Shown one piece after another: positions 48,499 to 58,166 of a stretch of 64,000 nt of DNA. The DNA is from Candidatus Planktophila sulfonica. GTDB lineage: Bacteria > Actinomycetota > Actinomycetes > Nanopelagicales > Nanopelagicaceae. The stretch is from positions 682,001 to 746,000 of the forward strand of contig NZ_CP016773.1 of NCBI RefSeq assembly GCF_002288065.1, in the 5' to 3' direction. How positions within the stretch are numbered: position 1 is the first letter of the stretch; every line of letters begins with the position of its first letter. The translations under genes and the position numbers were made by a program. Under the pieces are notes generated by a model that saw nothing but the letters and a program-made list of their open reading frames with translations, was not told where the DNA came from and did no database searches.

Positions 48499-49251
48499 TT
48501 AAGAAAGGCTCGCCATAACTTCGTCTGAGACATCGAAGTTAGAGAAGACGTTCTGCACATCATCGAGCTCTTCAATGGCGTCGATGAGTTCGAACACTTT
48601 TTGAGCGCCCTCGGCATCAAGTGGAATCTGCATCGAAGGTAGGAATGATGAATCCGCAGATTCGTAATCAATACCGGCAGTCTGAAGTGCGGTACGAGCA
48701 GCAACCAGGTCACTAGCTTCGCAGACCACTTCGAATGATTCACCGAGATCGTTTACCTCTTCAACGCCAGCATCGAGCGCTGCTTCAAGAATTGAATCTT
48801 CTGTTGCTCCAACTGCCTTGTTGACGATGATGACGCCTTTGCGATTAAAGAGGTATGAAACTGAACCTGGGTCAGCCATAGATCCACCATTGCGCGTAAC
48901 AGCTACACGAACTTCAGAGGCAGCACGATTTCGGTTATCTGAAAGACATTCGATCATGATGGCAACACCATTTGGTCCATAACCTTCGTACATAATTGTC
49001 TGCCAATCAGCACCACCTGATTCGAGTCCTGCGCCACGCTTTACTGCGCGCTCAATATTGTCAGCAGGCATTGAATTCTTCTTTGCTTTTGCGATTGCAT
49101 CAAAGAGCGTTGGGTTTCCATCTACATCAGGTCCACCATTGCGCGCAGCAACTTCAATCGCCTTAATTAACTTCGCGAAGTTCTTAGCGCGACGGCCATC
49201 GATGACAGCCTTCTTATGCTTAGTTGTTGCCCACTTGGAATGGCCTGACAT
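48499..49251 (-). CDS. YebC/PmpR-family protein
   Basis: A 250-aa cytoplasmic protein of the YebC/TACO1 family. It starts [25 protein letters not shown] and has [20 protein letters not shown], the two best family signatures. Members were described as transcriptional regulators and more recently as translation factors that relieve stalling at proline-rich sequences; the latter would fit beside efp in function. The ATG has a GAGGTG Shine-Dalgarno. The ruvC-yebC-pdxT order is conserved in actinobacteria. Confidence 0.93.
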   Translation of the reverse strand: MSGHSKWATTKHKKAVIDGRRAKNFAKLIKAIEVAARNGGPDVDGNPTLFDAIAKAKKNSMPADNIERAVKRGAGLESGGADWQTIMYEGYGPNGVAIMIECLSDNRNRAASEVRVAVTRNGGSMADPGSVSYLFNRKGVIIVNKAVGATEDSILEAALDAGVEEVNDLGESFEVVCEASDLVAARTALQTAGIDYESADSSFLPSMQIPLDAEGAQKVFELIDAIEELDDVQNVFSNFDVSDEVMASLS

Positions 49252-49309
49252 TTTTCAAACACCTCAATCGCTCTTTGGCTTAAATCTTTTTTTTGCTACG
49301 GGACCTACT

Positions 49310-49882
49310 TTATCTGCCTTTGCAGATCTCTTCAAAGAAGTAGCGGTGCACGGCTAAATCTTCAGTGAGTTCGGGATGAAAGCTCGTTGCGAGCAGGTTG
49401 CCTTGGCGAACGGCAACCGGATGGTCGGCGGCAGTGGAAAGAACCTCAACCCCCGGGCCCACCTCTTCGACCCATGGAGCTCGGATAAAGACAGCGTGCA
49501 GTGATTTTCCGTTGAAGTTCAGATCGGATTCAAAGGAATCAACTTGTCTTCCAAATGCATTTCTACGAACTGTAATGTCCAGACCACCAAAAGATTTCTG
49601 ATCCTTGATTCCGTCGACAATGCGATCGGCTAAAAGAATCATTCCTGCGCATGAACCGTACACAGGCAATCCCTTAGAGATGGAATCTCTTATTGGTTGA
49701 TAGAGATCGAAATTCTGAGCGAGATGAACAATTGTTGTTGACTCTCCCCCAGGAAGAATTAACGCATCCACACTTTCAAGCTCGGATACTCGACGAACAT
49801 CTACAGGTGCATGGCCACAATCAGCGACTGCTTTCAGGTGCTCGCGAAAATCACCTTGCAGAGCAAGTACGCCAACTTTCAT
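49310..49882 (-). CDS. pdxT: Pyridoxal 5'-phosphate synthase glutaminase subunit
   Basis: A 190-aa class-I amidotransferase giving ammonia to PdxS for vitamin B6 synthesis. It begins MKVGVLALQGDFREHL, has LPGGESTTI near residue 45, the nucleophilic Cys in GSCAGMILLA near residue 78, and SFHPELTED with the catalytic His near residue 168. It lies 39 bp after pdxS. The 58-bp gap to the YebC gene holds a T-run but no stem. Confidence 0.95.
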   Translation of the reverse strand: MKVGVLALQGDFREHLKAVADCGHAPVDVRRVSELESVDALILPGGESTTIVHLAQNFDLYQPIRDSISKGLPVYGSCAGMILLADRIVDGIKDQKSFGGLDITVRRNAFGRQVDSFESDLNFNGKSLHAVFIRAPWVEEVGPGVEVLSTAADHPVAVRQGNLLATSFHPELTEDLAVHRYFFEEICKGR

Positions 49883-49921
49883 TGCCCGTTAACCATTTCC
49901 CTGTATTTCTGAAGGAAAGGT

Positions 49922-50809
49922 TTACCAGCCGCGATCAGCGAGGCGATGTGGAACAGGAATATCTGAAACGTTGATTCCCACCATTGCTTCACCAAGTCCA
50001 CGTGAAACCTCAGCGAGGACCTTCGCATCATTATAGAAAGTTGTTGCCTTCACGCATGCAGCTGCACGTTGCGCAGGATTTCCGGACTTGAAGATTCCTG
50101 ATCCGATGAAAACACCGTCTGCGCCCATCTGCATCATGAGTGCAGCATCTGCAGGAGTTGCGATTCCGCCAGCAGTAAATAGAACTACGGGAAGTTTTCC
50201 GGTCTCGGCTACTTCCTTAACAAGAGCGTAAGGCGCCTGGAGTTCCTTGGCTGCTACATAAAGTTCATCTTCGCGCATTGAGGTAAGGCGTCGAATTTCA
50301 GCTCCGATTGTGCGCATGTGCATCATCGCATTGGAAACATCGCCGGTACCTGCTTCACCCTTTGAGCGAATCATTGCGGCACCTTCGTTGATACGACGCA
50401 GTGCTTCACCGAGATTTGTAGCACCACAGACGAAAGGAATCTTGAAGCCCCACTTATCAATGTGGTTGGTGTAATCCGCCGGTGTAAGCACTTCGGATTC
50501 ATCAATGTAATCAACATTAAGAGTCTCGAGTATCTGCGCCTCAACAAAGTGGCCGATACGAACCTTTGCCATAACTGGAATAGAAACCGCAGCCTGAATC
50601 TGTTGGATCATGTCGGGATCTGACATACGAGCAACTCCGCCTTGCGCGCGAATATCTGCGGGTACGCGCTCAAGCGCCATCACTGCACATGCGCCGGCAT
50701 CTTCGGCAATCTTCGCCTGTTCAACATTGACGACATCCATGATGGTGCCGCCCTTGAGCATTTCAGCCATTCCGCGCTTTACGCGTGCTGTGCCAGTTGC
50801 TTCAGACAT
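49922..50809 (-). CDS. pdxS: Pyridoxal 5'-phosphate synthase subunit PdxS
   Basis: A 295-aa TIM-barrel enzyme building PLP from ribose 5-phosphate, glyceraldehyde 3-phosphate and ammonia. Conserved segments are [31 protein letters not shown] with the catalytic Lys near residue 81, [13 protein letters not shown] and [14 protein letters not shown]. It has an AGGAG Shine-Dalgarno. Together with pdxT it gives a complete DXP-independent B6 pathway. Confidence 0.96.
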   Translation of the reverse strand: MSEATGTARVKRGMAEMLKGGTIMDVVNVEQAKIAEDAGACAVMALERVPADIRAQGGVARMSDPDMIQQIQAAVSIPVMAKVRIGHFVEAQILETLNVDYIDESEVLTPADYTNHIDKWGFKIPFVCGATNLGEALRRINEGAAMIRSKGEAGTGDVSNAMMHMRTIGAEIRRLTSMREDELYVAAKELQAPYALVKEVAETGKLPVVLFTAGGIATPADAALMMQMGADGVFIGSGIFKSGNPAQRAAACVKATTFYNDAKVLAEVSRGLGEAMVGINVSDIPVPHRLADRGW

Positions 50810-50851
50810 GATGTGAGACTCCTAATGTGAAATGAAATCGAGAAGTTGAGT

Positions 50852-51901
50852 CTACTTTGAACTCTTGATTCCCGCATCCGAGGTTTTTTTGGTGAATACA
50901 GGCTCTTTATCGGTGAGCGCGACCCAGATCTGGCCTTTAGCAAAGGCAATCTCTTCACCACCTGGGGTTCGCCATGTAGTACCCGAGCTCGCATTGTCGC
51001 GGGACCAATTCGCTTCAAAGGCTTTTCCGTCCCGCAAGATATATCCGCGACCAACACCCACGGTTGCTGAGAACGGAGTAACTCCGCCAACTTTGTCTTT
51101 ATAAATCGAATCAGTAATCGACACTAATTGGATAACAAGCGTCTTCGCACCAAGTCGCTTTCCTGAGGCAGAAATATTCGGAACTCCAACATGATCAAGT
51201 AACCATCGCTCTTCGTCTTCAGACCAATGTGCATCGTAGGAACTAGCCGGCCAAGAAAGATGAGCAGATTTGATATCCATTCCACCATCTGGCGCATCAC
51301 CAAATTTCCAACCCATGGACTTTGAAAGAGCGACAGGCAAATCTCGTTCTGACATCTGTTGCATGAGCAAATCCGCTCTTAGCACCATTGCATATGGCTG
51401 AATACGGTTGGGGTCGGTTGTGTAGATAGTTGACGACTGACTCTGTGCACCGAGATCTTCAAGATTTGCGGCTTCAATTACCGGTCGCATCTTCTTTTGT
51501 GCACCGCTATAGGCAAAAGCCACATTTCCATACTGCTCAAGAAGTTCGATATCTGAAATTCGTGCAGAACGAACTGGACCAATATGGGTTGGAATATTTG
51601 ATGAAAAAATTGCAGCTAGTCGGGTAAGGCCACCTTCTACTTGTTCAATATAGATAATGTCAGCATCTTCCAAACCAATTTGTGGATGAGCTTGGCGAGT
51701 GTCATCTATCTTCACAACCAAAACCGGGCCATCACCCCCAGGTAAGCCACTAATTGAATTAGTGGGCGAATCTTCAATAAATGGAAGCTTTGAAAGAAGT
51801 GGGTTATTTGGGTTAAGAACTGCTAACGCCACTACCCCAATCGAAAGCGCCGCGAGGGTTAGTCGCGCTGTCCTTTTAAAGAACATCGCCTTCGAATTCA
51901 T
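50852..51901 (-). CDS. DUF3048 (YerB-like) secreted or membrane-anchored protein
   Basis: A protein of about 350 aa with an N-terminal basic and hydrophobic segment (FFKRTARLTLAALSIGVVALAVL) that should anchor it or act as a signal peptide. The rest matches DUF3048: VVKIDDTRQAHPQIGLEDADIIYIEQVEGG and IGPVRSARISDIELL near residues 65-130. Its function is unknown and it acts outside the membrane. Possible starts are 51922, 51901 and 51886; no Shine-Dalgarno decides. It overlaps the LemA-like gene and precedes pdxS. Confidence 0.8.
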   Translation of the reverse strand: MNSKAMFFKRTARLTLAALSIGVVALAVLNPNNPLLSKLPFIEDSPTNSISGLPGGDGPVLVVKIDDTRQAHPQIGLEDADIIYIEQVEGGLTRLAAIFSSNIPTHIGPVRSARISDIELLEQYGNVAFAYSGAQKKMRPVIEAANLEDLGAQSQSSTIYTTDPNRIQPYAMVLRADLLMQQMSERDLPVALSKSMGWKFGDAPDGGMDIKSAHLSWPASSYDAHWSEDEERWLLDHVGVPNISASGKRLGAKTLVIQLVSITDSIYKDKVGGVTPFSATVGVGRGYILRDGKAFEANWSRDNASSGTTWRTPGGEEIAFAKGQIWVALTDKEPVFTKKTSDAGIKSSK

Positions 51902-52379
51902 ATGTGACGGGTTCTGGTGCATGTCCGGCAAGTCTGAAAAATCTAATGAACCACTTCTTTCGAACCATTTGAGTTCGATTTACCGCGTCAACGTGCATTG
52001 CTACTGCCATCTTGATTTTTTCAGTGAGATCTTTGAGTTCGCGAATGAGGTCTTGTTCATTCGCTCCTGATATATCTGTTGATGTCTCAAGCAGTATTCC
52101 CAGCGCTCCCGTTAAGCCAGTTTCGGCTTGAGATCTATCGCGCACACTGGCTTCACGAGCCTGGTGTGCCGCAAAGGTGAGAAGAAGAGACGAAGCTGGG
52201 TCAGAAATTTCAGATCTCGCTATTTCAATAGCAACTGCTGCACGGCGCTGTAATAAACCGTCTAAGTTAGCCCAACTTGTTTCAACTCGATTATGCAAGC
52301 GATCTAGCCGAGTTGCTGAATAAGAGAGATACCAAGCGATGAATGTAAGGAACAGGGCTCCAAGGATGTATCTGCTCAT
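51876..52379 (-). CDS. LemA-like membrane protein
   Basis: A 167-aa protein with one N-terminal membrane helix (residues 5-22), followed by RLDRLHNRVETSWANLDGLLQRRA, which resembles the LemA family core, and a C-terminal motif RFFRLAGHAPEPVTYEFE. This C-terminal motif is seen in actinobacterial proteins placed after the PIM glycosyltransferase gene. The function is not known. GGAG lies just upstream of the ATG. It is co-transcribed with pimA (2-bp gap). Confidence 0.7.
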   Translation of the reverse strand: MSRYILGALFLTFIAWYLSYSATRLDRLHNRVETSWANLDGLLQRRAAVAIEIARSEISDPASSLLLTFAAHQAREASVRDRSQAETGLTGALGILLETSTDISGANEQDLIRELKDLTEKIKMAVAMHVDAVNRTQMVRKKWFIRFFRLAGHAPEPVTYEFEGDVL

Positions 52380-52381
52380 CG

Positions 52382-53551
52382 CTATCTCCCCAAGAACTTA
52401 TTCCATGCGCGGTTTTCAGACGAAAGCGAAACAGTTGATCCACCAACCATCGCCATTTCATAGACATCATAAATCTTCTCAGCGACCACATCCCAATCGA
52501 ACTCTTGGGCGTAAAGCTTCCCGCGCTGTGCAATTGCTCGGCGTTTGCCCTCATCACCCAGCAGATCAATAATCTTTTCTGATAAATCGGCTGAGTTCTC
52601 TGATTCAAAGAGCGTTCCATATTGACCGTGCCCCAGGAGTGAATCAAAGGCAGGGATATCACTGGCTACTACGCTCGCACCGCCGGCCAACGCTTCGGCA
52701 AGAATGATTCCGAAAGATTCTCCACCAGTATTGGGTGCGATGTAGAGAGCGACCGAGGCAAGGAAATTCGCCTTCTCCTCTTCACTGATGCGTCCCAAAA
52801 AAGTAAATCGTGAATGTAGCGAGGGATCGATCTCCTTCAGCGCCGCCTCACTATCGCCAGGACCAGCAATGAAAACTTTCACATCTGGATATCGAGAAAT
52901 TACTGCGGGAAGAGCTGCAGCCAGAATGTCTAACCCTTTGCGCTTCTCTTCGAAACGACCAATAAAACCGATTGTGTTGCCTGTCCATCGCTTATCAATC
53001 GAACCATCTCGGTATCTATCTGCGTAAATTCCATTGGGCACAACAATCGCATCAGTTTCAAGATGCTCAGTCAGTGTTTCACGTGCCGCTTCACTGACGG
53101 CGATTCTCGCGGTCAGTTTTTCAATCACAGGTTCGAGAATCGGGGCCACCGCAAAAGTGACTTTCTGACGCTTTGCTGCAGCATGAAATGTTCCGACCAT
53201 TGGCCCTTCGGCTGCCCAGCATGCCAGCAGAGAGATCGAAGGAATTGCAGGCTCATGTAGGTGCAATACATCGAAACTTCCATTGTTAATCCACTGTCGA
53301 ACTCGAGCAAAAGCAATCGGTCCGAAGAGAACGCGTGCTACGGCTCCGTTATATGGAATTGAAATCGGACGACCTGCGCTGGTTACATAATCTGGAAGGT
53401 TCTCTTCATCGATTGCTGGAGCCAGAACTGAAACGTAATGTCCTTGACGGATTAAATACTCTGCGAGATCTCCGACGTGGCTTTGTACGCCTCCCGGTGT
53501 ATCCCATCCATAAGGGCAGACAATTCCGATTCGTTTCTTAGATAACGGCAT
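52382..53551 (-). CDS. pimA: PimA-like GT4 mannosyltransferase
   Basis: A 389-aa GT-B glycosyltransferase of family GT4. In actinobacteria this position and sequence correspond to PimA, which adds the first mannose from GDP-mannose to phosphatidylinositol on the cytoplasmic membrane face. GIVCPYGWDTPGGVQSHVGDL at the N-terminus and ESFGIILAEALAGG (E-x7-E motif, near residue 272) are the key motifs. The ATG at 53551 shares one base with the upstream TGA stop (TGATG). Confidence 0.9.
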   Translation of the reverse strand: MPLSKKRIGIVCPYGWDTPGGVQSHVGDLAEYLIRQGHYVSVLAPAIDEENLPDYVTSAGRPISIPYNGAVARVLFGPIAFARVRQWINNGSFDVLHLHEPAIPSISLLACWAAEGPMVGTFHAAAKRQKVTFAVAPILEPVIEKLTARIAVSEAARETLTEHLETDAIVVPNGIYADRYRDGSIDKRWTGNTIGFIGRFEEKRKGLDILAAALPAVISRYPDVKVFIAGPGDSEAALKEIDPSLHSRFTFLGRISEEEKANFLASVALYIAPNTGGESFGIILAEALAGGASVVASDIPAFDSLLGHGQYGTLFESENSADLSEKIIDLLGDEGKRRAIAQRGKLYAQEFDWDVVAEKIYDVYEMAMVGGSTVSLSSENRAWNKFLGR

Positions 53552-54444
53552 CAATTGCTCCCTTCAGAACTTTCATTACGAGCATCGACCCAGATCCTTT
53601 GCAGCATATGCCAATCTTCAGGATGCTGTGAAATCCCAACGGAGAAAAGTTCCGCAATAATCTGCACTGTCTCTTCAATGCGCTCAGTTTCACTTCCTTG
53701 GGTCGGCACCTGTACTTCATGGAAATCAATATGTATTCCGGTTTGCGTATAAGAGACGTGGGCAACAACAAGTGGGATTCCTGTTTTGACTGCCAATAAA
53801 GCCGGACCAGCTGGCATACGCGCATTGCTGCCGAAGAAATTAACATCGATCCCTGATTGAGATAGATCCCTGTCGGCAACAAGTGCGATCAATCGCTTCT
53901 CTTTGGCCCGCTTCACGAGAGTAATGAAAGACCTGCTATCAAGAGAAAGGACCTCGAAGCCCATTGATTCCCTATGGCGCAAGAACTTCTGAAACAGCGC
54001 TTCTGGTTTTAAGCGCTCGGCCACTGTCACTAAAGGAATACCTAGCGAACAGAAATAAGCACCAGCGTGATCCCAGTTTCCAGAATGAGGCAGCGCGACA
54101 ACTACTCCCCGGCAATCATTCATAGGATCGAGCAAGAAATTCTCATTGGTCGTTGTGACAGTCTTGCGGATTCTTTCCGTGCTCCAATTTTGAATACGGA
54201 AGGTGTCGCACCAATAACGCATATAAGACGACATTGATTGAGCGACCAGCGTCTCAAGTTCAATCTCATTGAGCTCTGGCTTCACTTGATGGAGATTGGA
54301 GCGAAGTCTTTGGATGCTCTTTCCATTGCGACGATGAGTGAGTTCGCCTATCGAATAGAAGAGTGAATAAGCCGTCTTCTCTGGCAGCGTTCTAACAATC
54401 CACCACCCAAGAAGATAGGCGATGAGCGTAATGCGATCTTTCAT
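53551..54444 (-). CDS. Phosphatidylinositol mannoside acyltransferase (PatA-like)
   Basis: A 297-aa LpxL/HtrB-family acyltransferase. The catalytic HxxxxD motif is His120-Asp125 in PHSGNWDHAG, and a later Glu-containing segment lies near residue 190-200. In mycobacteria the equivalent enzyme PatA acylates the mannose of PIM. It sits between pgsA (4-nt overlap) and pimA, which supports that role. The N-terminal hydrophobic stretch suggests membrane association. Confidence 0.9.
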   Translation of the reverse strand: MKDRITLIAYLLGWWIVRTLPEKTAYSLFYSIGELTHRRNGKSIQRLRSNLHQVKPELNEIELETLVAQSMSSYMRYWCDTFRIQNWSTERIRKTVTTTNENFLLDPMNDCRGVVVALPHSGNWDHAGAYFCSLGIPLVTVAERLKPEALFQKFLRHRESMGFEVLSLDSRSFITLVKRAKEKRLIALVADRDLSQSGIDVNFFGSNARMPAGPALLAVKTGIPLVVAHVSYTQTGIHIDFHEVQVPTQGSETERIEETVQIIAELFSVGISQHPEDWHMLQRIWVDARNESSEGSN

Positions 54445-55043
54445 TGATTCAGTAGTCCATTTCGAACCACTTTGATACGTTGGATAACTGTGACTACGCC
54501 GAGAATTGCAAGGAGCCAGAGTCCGGCTGCAAGTGCGTATGGCACATTCAGGCCTTCGAATCCGACAGCGGTGAGAATGATGACGAGGCGCTCAGTTCGT
54601 TCAGCGATACCAACAGAACAATCAATTGAATAGCTTTCGGCTTTAGCGCGGATGTACGGGATCAAAAGTCCTGTGACAAGAGTGATTAGCCCAAGATACG
54701 AAAGCTTGTCATCGGCTTCAATCAGCGGGATAAGGATTGCAATGATGATTGCTGAGTCCGTGATCCTGTCGATAGTTGAATCGAGAAATCCTCCCCACTT
54801 ACTTGCACCACTGTGAGAAATTCGAGCCATGGTGCCATCGAAGAGATCGCTAAGAGCAAAGAATGAAATAAAGAGAGTTCCAACGAAATACTCTTCCTGC
54901 GGATAGAAATAGCCGGCAGAGAGAAGAACGCCGAGTGCACCAAGCAAGGTAATTGTGTTTGGAGTAAGGCCAATTCGCAGGGCAAAGCGAGCCACCGGTT
55001 CAATTAATCGAGTGACTGCTGGTTTCAGTGCGCTACTAATCAT
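54441..55043 (-). CDS. pgsA: CDP-alcohol phosphatidyltransferase (phosphatidylinositol phosphate synthase)
   Basis: A 200-aa integral membrane enzyme. The CDP-alcohol motif is complete: Asp66, Asp69-Gly70, Ala73-Arg74, Gly84, Asp88 and Asp92. In actinobacteria the gene beside patA and pimA is phosphatidylinositol phosphate synthase, using CDP-diacylglycerol and inositol phosphate. I prefer the ATG at 55043 because TACGAT lies 7 nt upstream; the ATG at 55052 is also possible. This operon supplies the PIM lipid anchor. Confidence 0.9.
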   Translation of the reverse strand: MISSALKPAVTRLIEPVARFALRIGLTPNTITLLGALGVLLSAGYFYPQEEYFVGTLFISFFALSDLFDGTMARISHSGASKWGGFLDSTIDRITDSAIIIAILIPLIEADDKLSYLGLITLVTGLLIPYIRAKAESYSIDCSVGIAERTERLVIILTAVGFEGLNVPYALAAGLWLLAILGVVTVIQRIKVVRNGLLNQ

Positions 55044-55054
55044 CGGCACCATCG

Positions 55055-55060
55055 TAGGCT
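55055..55060 (+). promoter_or_regulatory. -10 element of the EF-G-like gene
   Basis: TAGGCT (55055-55060) is 7 nt before the ATG at 55068. It overlaps, on the other strand, the TACGAT box proposed for pgsA, giving another compact divergent start region. Confidence 0.35.
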
Positions 55061-55067
55061 TACCCGC

Positions 55068-55664
55068 ATGTCTTCACCTAGCGCCAACGCTGTGAAACGT
55101 ATCCATGTATACGGTCACGCCAGCGCATCTCCTCAGACCGTAGCAACTGCTTTCGGGGCACGCTTCACCGATAGCCCTGAAGGGGAATCCGACCTAGCAA
55201 TCTTTGCCATTAACCCTTCTGCTGGAATTGATCAGCTAGCAATAGATAATTGGGCCGCTCTCGATGATTTCCAGATTCCGCGAATGGTCGTAGTAAACGG
55301 CCTTGAAGGACAAGAGCTCGATTTTGAAGATGCCGTCATGGTTGCCAACCGCGTCTTTGATCAACTTGTAACTCCGTATCTAGTTCTTCACGACGATAAC
55401 GGCGAAGCTGCGGCGCTCATTAGATTGCAAGATTTACAGATTATTGATTACACCAAGAATCCACCACAGCTTCGAGCTAGCGATCCAGAACACGAGGAAC
55501 TCGTACGTGAATTCCGTGAAGAGTATTTCGATCTGACATCAGAGATGGATGAAGGCGCCTTTGCGGCTGGGATTCTATTTCCAGCTATTCCGATTAACTT
55601 GATAAAAGGTATCGGCGTAGATGTCGTGCAAAGCTATATAGATTTACTACCAAGCGGCAGCTAA
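55068..55664 (+). CDS. Degenerate EF-G-like G-domain protein
   Basis: A 198-aa protein that I compare with the G domain of elongation factor G. SDLAIFAINPSAGIDQLAI (residues 41-59) aligns with the EF-G segment around DGAVAVxDAVAGVQPQ, IPRMVVVNGLEG (70-81) with IPRIxFVNKMDR, and GVDVVQSYIDLLPSG (183-197) with the G-prime end motif GVQPLLDAVVDYLPS. The P-loop GxxxxGKT is absent and NKMD is replaced by NGLE, so GTP binding is unlikely. It is leaderless and overlaps the convergent HIT gene by 18 nt. A role near the ribosome is only a guess. Confidence 0.65.
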   Translation: MSSPSANAVKRIHVYGHASASPQTVATAFGARFTDSPEGESDLAIFAINPSAGIDQLAIDNWAALDDFQIPRMVVVNGLEGQELDFEDAVMVANRVFDQLVTPYLVLHDDNGEAAALIRLQDLQIIDYTKNPPQLRASDPEHEELVREFREEYFDLTSEMDEGAFAAGILFPAIPINLIKGIGVDVVQSYIDLLPSGS

Positions 55665-56171
55665 CTCTTCTCGAGTCATCGTAAGTAACTGCGGTAATAC
55701 TTTGGTCTTGCCAATTATTGGCATGAAGTTAGCATCGCCCGACCATCGAGGAACGATGTGTTGGTGGATATGTGCTGCAACTCCTGCACCTGAAATCGCA
55801 CCTTGATTCATTCCCAGATTAAATCCATCGGCGCTTGAAACCTTGCGAACGGTTTTCATGGCATGGGCGCTCAAGTCAGTGATTTCATGACGCTCTTCAT
55901 CGGTCAGATCGGTTAAATCTGCAACATGTCGATACGTGCACACAAGCAAATGTCCTGGGTTGTAGGGATAGAGGTTCATCACCACATAAGCGGTCTTACC
56001 GCGGGCAACAACTAGGCCTTCCTCATCCGAAAGTGACGGGATACGACAGAAGGGGCATTGAACATCGTTGCCATCAAGTGGGCGATTTTCCCCACGCAGG
56101 TAATCCAGGCGATGAGGAGCCCACAAGCGCTGCCAACCATCTGGCATGCCTACACCGTTGATTTCAGACAT
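55647..56171 (-). CDS. HIT-family nucleotide hydrolase/phosphorylase
   Basis: A 174-aa histidine-triad protein. The catalytic motif is His134-x-His136-x-His138 in AAHIHQHIVPRW, and a CPFC zinc pair (Cys40-type) lies near residues 39-42. Similar actinobacterial proteins act as Ap4A phosphorylases. It follows thrS by 2 bp, and this order is conserved; it could remove Ap4A made by the synthetase. The exact substrate is unproven. Confidence 0.9.
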   Translation of the reverse strand: MSEINGVGMPDGWQRLWAPHRLDYLRGENRPLDGNDVQCPFCRIPSLSDEEGLVVARGKTAYVVMNLYPYNPGHLLVCTYRHVADLTDLTDEERHEITDLSAHAMKTVRKVSSADGFNLGMNQGAISGAGVAAHIHQHIVPRWSGDANFMPIIGKTKVLPQLLTMTREELAAAW

Positions 56172-56173
56172 TA

Positions 56174-58162
56174 CTAAACCTGTTTACGGTTGGCGACGAT
56201 CTCTTTGATCTCCGCGATTGCATCTGCGATAGGAATTCCGTTCTTCTGATCACCATTGCGATATCTAAAGGAGACCGCTCCGGCGTTCATATCTTCTTCG
56301 CCTGCAATGACCATGAAAGGAATCTTCTGCATCTGTGCGTTACGCACCTTCTTCTGCATGCGGTCATCTGAAGAATCTAATTCAGCGCGAATACCCGAAG
56401 ATTTCATCTGCTTCACAACGCCATGTAAATAATCAGTGAAGTTATCGGCAACCGGGATTGCCATCACCTGTACTGGAGCAAGCCATGGAGGAAAGGCGCC
56501 CGAATAGTGCTCGGTAAGAACGCCAAAGAATCGCTCGATTGAACCAAAGAGTGCGCGGTGAATCATTACTGGTCGCTGACGTGAACCATCTGCAGCAGCG
56601 AATTCAAGTTCGAATCTTTGTGGCAGTTGGAAGTCAACCTGAATTGTGGACATTTGCCATGTGCGACCGATTGCATCTTTAGCTTGTACGGAAATCTTTG
56701 GTCCGTAGAAAGCAGCTCCGCCTTCATCAAGAACGAGTTCAAGATTCTGAGCAACTGCAGCTTTACGAAGAGCCTCAGTAGCTTCTGCCCAATCCGCATC
56801 TTCTCCAACAGATTTTTCTGGGTTGCGAGTTGAGAGTTCGAGGTAGAAATCTTTGAGACCGTAATCGCGGAGCAAGTTAAGAACGAAGGTGAGAAGTGAA
56901 TCGAGTTCACCTGGCATCTGCTCTTTGGTGCAGTAGATGTGAGCATCATCTTGAGTAAAGCCACGAGCGCGTGTAATACCGTGCAAAACGCCTGACTTTT
57001 CATAGCGATAAACAGTTCCGAATTCGAAGAGTCGAAGTGGTAGCTCGCGATAAGAACGTTGACGTGACTGGAAGATGAGATTATGGAACGGGCAGTTCAT
57101 CGGCTTCATGTAGTACTGCTGCCCCGCACGCTTAATTGTTCCGTCGGCATGGAGCTCTTCATCCATGATCATTGGTGGGTACATGCCTTCTGAGTACCAA
57201 TCCAAGTGGCCAGACTTCTGGAAGAGCGCTGCCTTGGTTAAGTGAGGTGAGTAAACAAATTCGTACTCTTCTTCTTCATGGCGCTTGCGCGAATAATCTT
57301 CCATCGCACGTCGAACGATTCCACCCTTTGGATGAAATACCGCAAGACCAGAACCGATTTCTTCGGGAAATGAGAAAAGGTCTAGCTCCTGGCCAAGGCG
57401 ACGATGGTCACGCTTTTCAGCCTCTGCAAGAAGTTCGAGGTACGCGTTGAGTTCATCTTGTGATGGCCACGCTGTTCCGTAGATACGTTGCAGCATTGGA
57501 TTCTTTTCAGACCCACGCCAATAAGCAGCGGCGCTACGCATCAACTTAAATGCTGGAATGTGTTTTGTAGATGGAAGGTGCGGCCCGCGACAGAGATCAG
57601 ACCAGACAGGTTGTCCATCTCGACCTAGATTGTCATAAATCGTTAACTCTGCGCCGCCAACTTCTACATTGGTCTCATCAGTTCCGCCACCCTTAATTCC
57701 AATGAGTTCGCACTTGTATGGCTCGTGAGCCAGTTCCTTCAGCGCATCAGCTTCAGTAGTAACTCGACGCTTAAATCGCTGTCCCTCTTTCACGATCTTG
57801 CGCATTGCGCTTTCAATCTTTTCTAGATCATCAGGATTGAAAGGGTTCTGTGGATCGAAGTCGTAATAGAAACCATCGGTGATGGGAGGTCCAATACCTA
57901 AACGTGTTTGTGCAAAAACTTGCTGCACCGCTTGTGCCATCACGTGCGCTGTTGAGTGGCGAAGAACGGCGAGTCCATCTGGTGAAGAAATTGAGATGCC
58001 TTCGATGACATCGCCATCAACAAGGTCGGTCCAGAGGTCCTTCAGAGCGCCATTTACTTTGCAGACAACAATCTCTTTATTCTCGGCAAAAATATGGGTT
58101 GGTTTCTGATCTGCCTCGATGCTGCGAACAGCGCCATCGACGGTTACAGAGATCATGGACAT
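56174..58162 (-). CDS. thrS: Threonyl-tRNA synthetase
   Basis: A 662-aa class II synthetase. An N-terminal TGS domain (about 1-60) is followed by the editing domain ([15 protein letters not shown] near residue 65), then the catalytic core with [13 protein letters not shown] (zinc Cys), [11 protein letters not shown] and a C-terminal anticodon-binding domain from about residue 560. The ATG at 58162 is 6 nt after TAGGCT, whose last base starts the pabC stop codon; no T-box leader is possible in the 4-bp gap. Confidence 0.97.
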   Translation of the reverse strand: MSMISVTVDGAVRSIEADQKPTHIFAENKEIVVCKVNGALKDLWTDLVDGDVIEGISISSPDGLAVLRHSTAHVMAQAVQQVFAQTRLGIGPPITDGFYYDFDPQNPFNPDDLEKIESAMRKIVKEGQRFKRRVTTEADALKELAHEPYKCELIGIKGGGTDETNVEVGGAELTIYDNLGRDGQPVWSDLCRGPHLPSTKHIPAFKLMRSAAAYWRGSEKNPMLQRIYGTAWPSQDELNAYLELLAEAEKRDHRRLGQELDLFSFPEEIGSGLAVFHPKGGIVRRAMEDYSRKRHEEEEYEFVYSPHLTKAALFQKSGHLDWYSEGMYPPMIMDEELHADGTIKRAGQQYYMKPMNCPFHNLIFQSRQRSYRELPLRLFEFGTVYRYEKSGVLHGITRARGFTQDDAHIYCTKEQMPGELDSLLTFVLNLLRDYGLKDFYLELSTRNPEKSVGEDADWAEATEALRKAAVAQNLELVLDEGGAAFYGPKISVQAKDAIGRTWQMSTIQVDFQLPQRFELEFAAADGSRQRPVMIHRALFGSIERFFGVLTEHYSGAFPPWLAPVQVMAIPVADNFTDYLHGVVKQMKSSGIRAELDSSDDRMQKKVRNAQMQKIPFMVIAGEEDMNAGAVSFRYRNGDQKNGIPIADAIAEIKEIVANRKQV

Positions 58163-58166
58163 GGGG

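Noticed and set aside
49252-49309. Possible terminator at the T-run between the YebC-family gene and pdxT
   Set aside because: There is a run of eight T but no inverted repeat before it on either strand.
58163-58166. T-box leader for thrS (and likewise alaS, hisS, aspS)
   Set aside because: The gaps before thrS, alaS and hisS are absent or a few bases, and the 30 bp before aspS is too short for a T-box.
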